This document shows positions 1 to 5,341 of a DNA stretch of 8,641 nucleotides, one piece after another. Under the pieces are notes generated by a model that was given only the letters and a program-made list of their open reading frames with translations, had not been told where the DNA came from and did no database searches. A program made the translations under genes and the position numbers. Every line of letters starts with the position of its first letter. Position 1 is the first letter of the stretch. Origin of the DNA: JACDQM01 sp044373315 (lineage in GTDB: Bacteria; Pseudomonadota; Gammaproteobacteria; Burkholderiales; Burkholderiaceae_C); assembly GCF_044373315.1 (NCBI RefSeq), contig NZ_JBILQK010000122.1, positions 1 to 8,641 on the forward strand, in the 5' to 3' direction.

Positions 1-1367
1 TGACGGCCGCCGGCCCGGCGGAAAGCTCGGGCGGCATGCAAGCCTTGAAGGCCTTGGGTGCCATGGCTGCGCTGGGCCTGTGCGGTCGCCTGGTGCTGCG
101 CCCGGCGCTGCGCTGGATCGCTCGCAGCCGCACGCCGGAGATCTTCACCGCGGCCGCCTTGCTGGTGGTGCTGGGCTCGGCCAGTCTGATGCACGCGGCC
201 GGCCTGTCGGCTGCGCTGGGAGCCTTCCTGGCCGGTGTGCTGCTGGCCGAGAGCGAGTTCCGACGCGAGCTAGAAACCGACCTGGAGCCCTTCAAGGGAC
301 TGCTGCTGGGCTTGTTCTTCATGGCCGTGGGCATGGGCCTGGACCTGCGCGTGCTGCAGCAGCAGCCCGGCCTGGTACTGGCCCTGCTGCTGGCGCTGCT
401 GCTGTGCAAGATGGCGCTGCTGAGCGCGATGGCGGCCTGGATGCGAATTCCGTTGGCCGAGCGTCCGGTGTTCGTGCTGCTGCTGGCCCAGGGTGGCGAG
501 TTCGGCTTCGTCGTCTTCCAGCTGGCGACGCAAGCGGGGCTGATCGATGCGATGCAGAGTTCCGCGCTGGTCGCTGCGGTAGCCCTGTCACTGGCCTGCA
601 CCCCGCTGCTGCTGCTGATCAGCGACCGGCTGCTGGCGCCCCGGCTGGCCCGCAAGGTCGAGCCGGGCGAGGCCCAGCTTTCGGCGCAGCAGCAGGCCCC
701 CATCATCATTGCGGGTTTCGGCCGCTACGGCCAGATCATCGGCCGGCTGCTGTTCGCCAACGGCTTCGAAGCCACGGTGCTGGACCATGACGCCGAGGCG
801 GTGGCCTCGCTGCGGCGTTTCGGCTGGCGCGTGTTCTTCGGCGATGCCACCCGGCTCGACCTGCTGCGCACTGCGGGCGCCGAGCAGGCACGCATCCTCG
901 TGCTGGCCGTGGACGACATCCAGCACAGCCTGGCCATTGCAACGCTGGCGCGCGAGCATTTCCCGCAGTTGCAGATCGTGGCCCGCGCACGCAATGTGCA
1001 GCACTACTTCCGCTTGCGCGAACTGGGCGTGCACCTGATCGAACGCGAAACGCTTGACTCGGCGCTGATGAGCGCACGCAGCGTGCTGGAGCTGCTGGGC
1101 ATGCAGCCCCATGCGGCACGCAAGCAGGCCTGGCGCTTTCGCCAGCACACCCTGGAACAGCTCGCGGTGATGCAGCCCCTGCACCGTGACGAAGCCGCGC
1201 TGACGGCCGCGGCACGCGAAGGCCGTCAGCAGCTGGAAGCGCTGTTCGCGCAGGAGCGCGGGCAGGCGGCTGCCCGTCAGCGCAAGGGCTGGGACCGGCA
1301 CGAAGCCGCACCAGCAGGCCCGCAAGACCCGCGCGCCCCGGAAAACCCGGCCGAGCCGCCGGCCTGA
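1..1367 (+). CDS. kefC: KefB/KefC-type CPA2 monovalent cation:proton antiporter, 3' part
   Basis: Inner-membrane cation:proton antiporter of the CPA2 family, in E. coli a glutathione-gated potassium efflux system protecting against electrophiles. The frame is open from base 3 with no stop, so the N-terminal membrane segments lie outside the window. Visible first are hydrophobic helices (about bases 150-640). They include RELETDLEPF (264-293), which matches the regulatory HALESD loop of KefC and keeps its acidic residues, followed by FKGLLLGLFF and later QGGEFGF. After the membrane part comes a TrkA-N/RCK nucleotide-binding domain: the Rossmann motif GFGRYG starts at base 714 and the acidic residue closing the second strand (VLDHD) is near 783. 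A Pro/Ala-rich tail ends the protein. Family membership is clear. KefC rather than KefB is a guess, and no partner such as KefF is visible. It is not a flagellar gene. Confidence 0.88.
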   Translation, partial: TAAGPAESSGGMQALKALGAMAALGLCGRLVLRPALRWIARSRTPEIFTAAALLVVLGSASLMHAAGLSAALGAFLAGVLLAESEFRRELETDLEPFKGLLLGLFFMAVGMGLDLRVLQQQPGLVLALLLALLLCKMALLSAMAAWMRIPLAERPVFVLLLAQGGEFGFVVFQLATQAGLIDAMQSSALVAAVALSLACTPLLLLISDRLLAPRLARKVEPGEAQLSAQQQAPIIIAGFGRYGQIIGRLLFANGFEATVLDHDAEAVASLRRFGWRVFFGDATRLDLLRTAGAEQARILVLAVDDIQHSLAIATLAREHFPQLQIVARARNVQHYFRLRELGVHLIERETLDSALMSARSVLELLGMQPHAARKQAWRFRQHTLEQLAVMQPLHRDEAALTAAAREGRQQLEALFAQERGQAAARQRKGWDRHEAAPAGPQDPRAPENPAEPPA

Positions 1368-1390
1368 GCGGGCGCGGCGACAATCGGACC

Positions 1391-1822
1391 ATGTTCGCTC
1401 CGTCCCAACTTGAAGTCCGGCGCTTCTTCTGCGCCACCTATCGCAAGCTGCGCGCCGGCATGCCGCTGATCCCGATGGAAGCGATTGCTGCCCAGTGGAT
1501 CGACGAGCACCCGGAGTACCACGCCGAGCTGGCCGATGAAGAGGCTGCCTTGGCCAAGGTGTACACGGTGGAAGAAGGGCGAACCAATCCCTTTCTGCAC
1601 CTGTCCATGCACCTGACGCTGGCCGAACAGCAGTCGATTGACCAGCCGACCGGCGTGCGCCAGGCCATTGAGCTGCTGGCGGCACGTCGTCAGTCCCTGC
1701 ACGAAGCGCACCATGCGGCAATGGAGTGCCTGGGCGAAATGATCTGGGCGTCGCAGCGCAGCGGCCTGCCGCCGGATGGCCATGCCTATCTGGACTGCGT
1801 GCGGCGCAAAGCCACAAGCTGA
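1391..1822 (+). CDS. DUF1841 family protein
   Basis: Small soluble protein of 143 residues whose function is unknown. It matches the DUF1841 family over its full length: FAPSQLEVRRFF at the N-terminus, a central block with EHPEYHAEL and the highly characteristic TNPFLHLSMHL followed by EQQSIDQPTGVR, then a helix with HEAHHAAMECLGEMIW and a closing DGHAYLDCVRR. The conserved His residues in HLSMHL and HEAHHAAM could suggest metal binding, but this is only inference. No signal peptide or membrane helix is present. The gene starts 23 bp after the antiporter on the same strand, so the two may be co-transcribed. No clear Shine-Dalgarno lies before its ATG. It converges on flgN, with a shared stem-loop between them. 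There is no evidence tying it to flagella beyond position. Confidence 0.88.
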   Translation: MFAPSQLEVRRFFCATYRKLRAGMPLIPMEAIAAQWIDEHPEYHAELADEEAALAKVYTVEEGRTNPFLHLSMHLTLAEQQSIDQPTGVRQAIELLAARRQSLHEAHHAAMECLGEMIWASQRSGLPPDGHAYLDCVRRKATS

Positions 1823-1840
1823 GCTGGCGTCTGAAAATGA

Positions 1841-1867
1841 AACAAGCCACGCGGCGCGTGGCTTGTT
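1841..1867. terminator. Stem-loop between convergent DUF1841 gene and flgN, probable bidirectional terminator
   Basis: A perfect 12-bp inverted repeat, AACAAGCCACGC (1841-1852) and GCGTGGCTTGTT (1856-1867), flanks a 3-base GGC loop. It lies 18 bp after the DUF1841 stop and 20 bp after the flgN stop. Read leftward, the stem is followed by TCATTTTC, a modest U-rich tract, so it fits best as the flgN-side terminator. Read rightward the stem ends in TT but no real U-run follows. Confidence 0.8.
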
Positions 1868-1887
1868 CGGAGCAAAAAACGGACGAG

Positions 1888-2301
1888 TCAGGCCTGGTAG
1901 GAGCCGCCACCCAGGGCGCTGCGTTCGGCCTTGCCGTGCGAAGAGTAGAGGCCCGTGTTTTCACCCGGCATCAGCACGTCGATGGCTCGGTCCAACGCAG
2001 CTGTCGCGCGCGCCAGCGACTCGCGCTGAGCCGCCACACGGCCACCGGCCATCACCAGACGATGGCGCAAATTAGGCGGCACGCTGCCGGCTCGGGCGGC
2101 TTCGCTGAAGGCGGCAATCGCCTCAGCCAGCGACTTGTGCAGCGCGCTGGCATGCATCTCGATGGCCTGGGTATCCCGGCGCAGCAGCGCTTCGCCGAGC
2201 TGGTTCAGGCAGCTTTCAACAGCCAGCAAGGGCTGTTCGAGCGACTGGCTGATGGCCGGCTCAGGCGTCAGATTCGTATCAGTTGGGGGCAAAGCGTGCA
2301 T
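1888..2301 (-). CDS. flgN: FlgN-like flagellar export chaperone
   Basis: Cytoplasmic chaperone of the FlgN type, which in studied bacteria binds the hook-filament junction proteins FlgK and FlgL and delivers them to the export apparatus. The protein is 137 residues, mostly alpha-helical with Ala/Leu/Glu-rich heptads, no signal peptide, and a flexible tail with GLYSSHGKAERSALGGGS. Sequence conservation of FlgN is low, so the call leans on size, helical make-up, tail and position directly after flgM and flgA. I chose the ATG at 2301. A TTG 15 codons upstream (2346) extends the frame, but it sits two bases behind a strong hairpin and lacks a usable Shine-Dalgarno. The ATG itself has only a weak purine stretch before it. 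The gap to flgM is 82 bp. Confidence 0.8.
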   Translation of the reverse strand: MHALPPTDTNLTPEPAISQSLEQPLLAVESCLNQLGEALLRRDTQAIEMHASALHKSLAEAIAAFSEAARAGSVPPNLRHRLVMAGGRVAAQRESLARATAALDRAIDVLMPGENTGLYSSHGKAERSALGGGSYQA

Positions 2302-2348
2302 AGCGGTACCCGCCGCGAGGCGTAGAGAGTGGATCGGCGCCGGCAAGT

Positions 2349-2378
2349 CCTGAGGCCGGCGCGGTGGCCGGCTTCAGG
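2349..2378 (-). other. Strong hairpin in the flgM-flgN gap
   Basis: Arms CCTGA-G-GCCGGC (2349-2360) and GCCGGC-T-TCAGG (2367-2378) form a 12-position stem with one central mismatch around a 6-base loop. In the leftward transcript the mismatch is A opposite C. It starts five bases after the flgM stop codon. No U-run follows, so it is not a typical terminator. It could stabilise the flgM end of the mRNA or reduce flgN expression. Confidence 0.55.
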
Positions 2379-2383
2379 CCTCG

Positions 2384-2710
2384 TCAGTGCGGCGACGTGC
2401 GGGCCAGCATTTCCTGCGCATTGGCGATCAGCTTGTCGGCGATCGCGTCGGCATTGATGCTGAACTTCCCATCACTGATAGCTTGGGCAATGCGCTGTAC
2501 CTTCTCCGCGTCGAAAGAGCCTTCTTCCGACACGCTCGACAGCAGCTTGCTGGCGTTGCTCGAAAGCTCGATCTGGGCGCTGGCCTCGGGTGCCTTCTTG
2601 GCGCCGGCCGCTGCCGTCGCGCCTTGAGGGCGGCCTGCTTCCGCCCCGCCGGATCGATCCGGCGCAACGGGCAGCGAGGCTTTCGCTTCGGGGCTGTTAC
2701 CGATTTTCAT
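2384..2710 (-). CDS. flgM: Anti-sigma-28 factor FlgM (negative regulator of flagellin synthesis)
   Basis: Cytoplasmic inhibitor that binds sigma-28 (FliA) until the hook-basal body is complete, when FlgM is secreted and late flagellar genes are released. The protein is 108 residues. It begins MKIGNSPEAK, has a low-complexity Ala/Gly/Pro-rich, probably disordered N-terminal half, and carries the FlgM sigma-binding domain in roughly residues 46-104: IELSSNASKLL, then FDAEKVQRIAQAISDGKFSI and ADAIADKLI. Length is close to the usual size of about 100. The start is set by a GGAG Shine-Dalgarno six bases upstream. An in-frame ATG at 2722 would add MEIN, but its codons contain that very GGAG and it has no ribosome site of its own. 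A sigma-28-type promoter lies about 50 bp upstream, which fits the known autoregulatory class 3 expression. Confidence 0.95.
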   Translation of the reverse strand: MKIGNSPEAKASLPVAPDRSGGAEAGRPQGATAAAGAKKAPEASAQIELSSNASKLLSSVSEEGSFDAEKVQRIAQAISDGKFSINADAIADKLIANAQEMLARTSPH

Positions 2711-2716
2711 GTTGAT

Positions 2717-2720
2717 CTCC
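2717..2720 (-). promoter_or_regulatory. Shine-Dalgarno GGAG deciding the flgM start
   Basis: GGAG on the minus strand, six bases before the ATG at 2710. It overlaps the start and second codon of the longer in-frame reading from 2722. This favours the shorter FlgM beginning MKIGN, the usual N-terminus in the family. Confidence 0.75.
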
Positions 2721-2760
2721 ATAGGTCTGAGTCAGGCCCAAACCTGTCCAGGTCTCCGGT

Positions 2761-2787
2761 GTATCGACCCATCCCGGCGAGACTTGA
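2761..2787 (-). promoter_or_regulatory. Sigma-28 (FliA) type promoter for flgM
   Basis: Minus-strand TCAAGTCT, an exact 11-base spacer, then GTCGATAC. The enterobacterial FliA consensus is TAAAGTTT-N11-GCCGATAA, so 6 of 8 bases match in each box and the spacing is exact. The expected start of transcription is near 2754, giving a leader of about 45 bases to the flgM ATG. A short palindrome (ACCTG-TC-CAGGT, 2742-2753) lies at the start of that leader. Late expression of flgM from its own sigma-28 promoter is known in Salmonella. Confidence 0.72.
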
Positions 2788-2798
2788 GGGAATTCCAC

Positions 2799-2839
2799 CC
2801 CCGTGACTACGGGGCTACCCTGCCGGGTCAGGCCCCGGC
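2799..2839 (-). other. Two GC-rich hairpins between flgA and the flgM promoter
   Basis: Directly after the flgA stop codon are two stem-loops: GCCGGG/CCCGGC (2822-2827 with 2834-2839, 6-base loop) and CCCCGT/ACGGGG (2799-2804 with 2809-2814, 4-base loop). Neither is followed by a U-run. They may slow or partly end transcription coming from flgA, insulating the flgM promoter that starts at 2787, but function is inferred from position only. Confidence 0.4.
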
Positions 2840-2851
2840 TGCGCTGGCTGG

Positions 2852-3592
2852 TCATAGCAGCACCTCCACACGTCGATCACCCACGGCACGGCCCGTGACG
2901 GTCCGGCCATTCTCGAAACGAACACGCACATCCTTGCCTTCGAAACCGGCCTCCAGGGCCTGGCCTTCGCTGGCAATCGCATAGCCGGCACCTGCCGCCA
3001 GCACCTGCACCCGCTCGCCAGCCGCAAACCAACGCCGCTGGCGCAGGTCGGTGCTGCGCACCGCCTCACCAGCAGCCAATGGCCGCTGCAAGGCGCGTCC
3101 GTCAAGCCCACTGAACTGAGTGAAGATGCTGCCAGTGTCGGCTGCAAGATCAATTTCGGCCAGACGCACATGCTCTTGAGTGAGCTCGGCACCGGCTGGC
3201 AGCGGCTGCGCGGCCACCAGGGCCTTGGCGTAGACCTGCACCGTGACCGGCAGTGTGACATTCCAGCGTGCCGAACCATCGGTGCAGCGCAGTCCGATGC
3301 GGCTGCGGCCCCACATGCGATGGCCAGCCGGCAGATACGGCTGGATCTGGGTGCATGGCGCCAGGCGCAGGCGCGGGTCGAGCTGGCCGATCTGCACCTC
3401 GACCCGAGCCTGGGCAGGTGCGCCAGCCTGCGCGCCGCTTTGGGCCAGGGCTTGCAGACGATTCAGCAGTTCCGGCGGCAAGGCGTTCATGCCTTGGGCC
3501 CAACCAACGCCGCAGGCCAGCCCGGCCAGCAACGCAACGCAGAGCGCGCGTGTCCAGCGAACGGCAATGGGATGGAGGGCGTTTTGAAGCAT
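2852..3592 (-). CDS. flgA: Flagellar basal body P-ring formation chaperone FlgA
   Basis: Periplasmic chaperone needed for assembly of the P-ring (FlgI) around the rod. The protein is 246 residues. It opens with a Sec signal peptide: positively charged R12 and R15, a hydrophobic core ALCVALLAGLACGVG, and a likely cleavage site after residues GWA (about residue 32). The mature part has the FlgA N-terminal domain with two spaced Cys residues (in APCTQIQPYLP and GLRCTDGS), which could form a disulphide, followed by the SAF/ChapFlgA domain (AKALVAAQPLPAGAELTQEHV onward) and the typical ending RVRFENGRTVTGRAVGDRRVEVLL split over strands. The ATG at 3592 was chosen because it places the signal peptide at the N-terminus; a TTG 18 codons upstream would bury it. 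No clear Shine-Dalgarno precedes the ATG. It is the first gene of the leftward flgA-flgM-flgN set, divergent from flgB. Confidence 0.93.
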   Translation of the reverse strand: MLQNALHPIAVRWTRALCVALLAGLACGVGWAQGMNALPPELLNRLQALAQSGAQAGAPAQARVEVQIGQLDPRLRLAPCTQIQPYLPAGHRMWGRSRIGLRCTDGSARWNVTLPVTVQVYAKALVAAQPLPAGAELTQEHVRLAEIDLAADTGSIFTQFSGLDGRALQRPLAAGEAVRSTDLRQRRWFAAGERVQVLAAGAGYAIASEGQALEAGFEGKDVRVRFENGRTVTGRAVGDRRVEVLL

Positions 3593-3622
3593 GGGGTGGA
3601 CTGTAGGCCGCTGCTCGCCTGG

Positions 3623-3669
3623 CTTTAGCGCCGAAATGCGCAGCAAAGGCCGCTCTATTCCCGCTAAAG
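3623..3669. promoter_or_regulatory. Nested inverted repeats in the flgA-flgB divergent control region, candidate activator site
   Basis: Outer repeat CTTTAGCG (3623-3630) and CGCTAAAG (3662-3669) are perfect inverted copies 31 bp apart. Between them an inner, imperfect pair GAAATGCG (3633-3640) and CGCTCTATTC (3651-3660) is separated by exactly 10 bp. The inner pair loosely resembles the FlhDC box pattern of two inverted AAATAGCG-like half-sites with a 10-12 bp spacer. Placement midway between divergent early flagellar operons fits the binding site of a master activator. Identity of the regulator is inference. Confidence 0.42.
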
Positions 3670-3741
3670 ATTTCCGGGGCCCGACAACACAATGACCTCC
3701 ATACAGCCGTCAAGGCGCCCCGACAGGCCATGCAGAGATGC

Positions 3742-3746
3742 GGAGG
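3742..3746 (+). promoter_or_regulatory. Shine-Dalgarno GGAGG deciding the flgB start
   Basis: GGAGG lies 8 bases before the ATG at 3755. An in-frame ATG at 3692 has no ribosome site and would add 21 residues not seen in FlgB proteins, so 3755 is the start. Confidence 0.8.
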
Positions 3747-3754
3747 GCCATACC

Positions 3755-4168
3755 ATGATCAACCGACTGACCAATTCGCTGAACTTCCAGACCGAGGCGC
3801 TCAAGCTCCGTTCGGAACGCCAGCGCCTGCTCGCCAGCAATATTGCCAATGCTGACACGCCCGGCTATCAGTCACGCGATTTCGACTTTGCGCGGGCCCT
3901 GCGCGAAGCCTCGGGCCAGATTCCGACCGCCGGCGCCATGAACACCACCCAGGGCGGCCACATGGCACCGCTGGCGGGCGCCCGAAGCGATCCCCAGAAG
4001 CTCTACGGTGCGCCCTCGCAGACCAGCCTGGACAGCAACACCGTGGACATGGACCGCGAACGCGCCAGCTTTGCCGACAACGCGGTGAAGTTCGAGGCCA
4101 CGCTGCGCTTCATCAACGGCAGCGTACGTACCACGCTGGATGCGATGAAGTCGCACAACGCGGCCTAA
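3755..4168 (+). CDS. flgB: Flagellar basal body rod protein FlgB
   Basis: Proximal rod subunit, exported through the flagellar type III apparatus and built into the rod close to the MS-ring. The protein is 137 residues, the usual FlgB size. The N-terminal rod-family motif ASNIANADTPGY is at residues 27-38, followed by QSRDFDF. The C-terminal helix, with VKFEATLRFINGSVRTTLDAM, packs against it in the axial fold. As in other proximal rod proteins there is no cleaved signal. The middle is a short loop-rich segment with SLDSNTVDMDRE, a conserved FlgB/FlgC feature. It is the first gene of the rightward operon and has a good ribosome site. flgC follows after 23 bp. Confidence 0.97.
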   Translation: MINRLTNSLNFQTEALKLRSERQRLLASNIANADTPGYQSRDFDFARALREASGQIPTAGAMNTTQGGHMAPLAGARSDPQKLYGAPSQTSLDSNTVDMDRERASFADNAVKFEATLRFINGSVRTTLDAMKSHNAA

Positions 4169-4191
4169 GCCCGGACTGACAGGAGAACGCC

Positions 4192-4608
4192 ATGTCGATG
4201 TTCCAGATCTTCAACGTCTCAGGCAGCGCTGTCAGCGCGCAGAGCCAGCGCCTCAACGTCGTGGCCAGCAACCTGGCCAATGCCGACACGGTGGCCGGCC
4301 CCGATGGCCAGGCCTACAAGGCCAGGCAGGTGGTGTTCCAGACCGAACTGATGGGCGCCGGCAAGGACCTCGGCTCGGCCGGCGTCCGGGTGTCACAGAT
4401 CACCGAAGACCAGAGCCAGGGCCGCCGCGTGCACGACCCCAAGCACCCGCAGGCCGACGCCGAGGGCTATGTGACCTACAGCAACGTCAACAGCGTCGAG
4501 GAGATGGTCAACATGATCTCGGCCTCGCGCTCGTATCAGAACAACATCGAGGTGATGAGCACGGCCAAGAGCCTGCTGCTCAAGACCTTGCAGCTCGGCC
4601 AGTCCTGA
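4192..4608 (+). CDS. flgC: Flagellar basal body rod protein FlgC
   Basis: Second proximal rod subunit, linking FlgB to FlgF/FlgG in the rod. The protein is 138 residues against about 134 in enterobacteria. Diagnostic parts are MFQIFNVSGSAVSAQSQRL, the rod motif VVASNLANADT (residues 23-33), the FlgC-type insertion GPDGQAYKARQVVFQ, and the C-terminal block with VNSVEEMVNMISASRSYQNN at about residues 99-118. An AGGAG Shine-Dalgarno (4181-4185) stands six bases before the ATG. It is translated from the flgB operon mRNA, with flgD 22 bp downstream. Confidence 0.97.
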   Translation: MSMFQIFNVSGSAVSAQSQRLNVVASNLANADTVAGPDGQAYKARQVVFQTELMGAGKDLGSAGVRVSQITEDQSQGRRVHDPKHPQADAEGYVTYSNVNSVEEMVNMISASRSYQNNIEVMSTAKSLLLKTLQLGQS

Positions 4609-4630
4609 GCCCTGACACCAAGGAGCCGCC

Positions 4631-5284
4631 ATGGACTTCACCACGCTCAACAAGACCAGCAGCACCGGCAGCGGCGCCGCCAACCAGCTGAGCACCAAGA
4701 ATGCCGTCGATACGCAAGACCGCTTCCTGAAGCTGCTGGTTGCGCAGATGCAGAACCAGGATCCGATGAACCCGATGGACAACGCGCAGGTGACCAGCCA
4801 GATGGCGCAGATCCAGACGGTCTCGGGCATCAGCGGCCTGGACAAGTCGATCCAGTCGCTGGCCAGCCAGTTCGGCCAGATGCAGACGCTGCAGGGCGTG
4901 GCGCTGGTCGGCCGCGATGTCAGCATCGAAGGCAACAAGATGGTCATTGCCAACAACAGGGGCCAGGGCGCCTTCGAACTCAGCGGCCCGGCCAACAAGG
5001 TCAAGCTCGAGGTCCTCAGCCCGGCAGGCACCGTGCTCGACACGGTGGAACTCGGCGCGCAAAGCGCCGGTCTGCACCAGTTCGACTGGTCGGCCGAGAA
5101 GAGCAAGGGCTACACCCAGGTGAACTTCCGCATCACCGCCACCAGCGGCACAGCCCCGGTGAGCAACACGCTGTATTCCACCGACAAGGTGACCGCTGTC
5201 AGCACCAACAGCAGCGGCAAGCTGCAGGTGCAACTCGAGAACCTCGGCCAGGTGGCCTACACCGCCATCAAGTCTGTCGATTGA
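4631..5284 (+). CDS. flgD: Flagellar hook assembly (capping) protein FlgD
   Basis: Scaffold that caps the growing hook and guides FlgE polymerisation; it is removed when the hook is finished. The protein is 217 residues. After a Ser/Thr-rich N-terminus comes the conserved FlgD helix region: DRFLKLLVAQMQNQDPMNPMD (residues 30-50, key residues Q43 D44 P45 and N47 P48), then AQVTSQMAQIQTVSGISGLDKSI. From about residue 95 a beta-rich part follows (VGRDVSIEGNKM, then a fibronectin/FLN-like domain with LEVLSPAGTVLDTVELG and HQFDWSA), and the end VAYTAIKSVD is beta-structured. An AAGGAG ribosome site (4620-4625) precedes the ATG by five bases. The gap to flgE is 57 bp, the longest in this operon, and I see no promoter or terminator in it. 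Confidence 0.96.
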   Translation: MDFTTLNKTSSTGSGAANQLSTKNAVDTQDRFLKLLVAQMQNQDPMNPMDNAQVTSQMAQIQTVSGISGLDKSIQSLASQFGQMQTLQGVALVGRDVSIEGNKMVIANNRGQGAFELSGPANKVKLEVLSPAGTVLDTVELGAQSAGLHQFDWSAEKSKGYTQVNFRITATSGTAPVSNTLYSTDKVTAVSTNSSGKLQVQLENLGQVAYTAIKSVD

Positions 5285-5341
5285 TCAGAAACTCGCAAGC
5301 CCGCACTCGCTCGCCCTGCTCGCCCCACACAAGGAACCACC

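Noticed and set aside
301..425. CTG-rich repeats in the antiporter gene
   Set aside because: They encode Leu-rich transmembrane helices; codon bias explains the repetition and there is no regular repeat unit.
588..1964. Long minus-strand open frame opposite the antiporter and DUF1841 genes
   Set aside because: Arg/Gln/Ala-rich shadow translation caused by high GC, crossing two real genes and the stem-loop; no family resemblance.
3601..3627. Minus-strand TAAAGCCA-N11-GCCTACAG upstream of flgA as a sigma-28 promoter
   Set aside because: The spacing is exact but the -10 part matches at only 5 of 8 positions, transcription would start almost at the ATG, and flgA is normally an early gene not needing sigma-28. 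It also overlaps the inverted repeats, which explain the TAAAG.
3665..3687. Plus-strand TAAA followed by CCCGACAA upstream of flgB as a sigma-28 promoter
   Set aside because: The spacing is four bases too short for the consensus.
3692..3754. N-terminal extension of FlgB from the ATG at 3692
   Set aside because: No ribosome site, Arg/Pro-rich sequence unlike FlgB, and a strong GGAGG site just before the ATG at 3755.
3593..3754. Sigma-54 promoter (GG-N10-GC type) between flgA and flgB
   Set aside because: No GG/GC pair with the right spacing and flanking bases was found on either strand.
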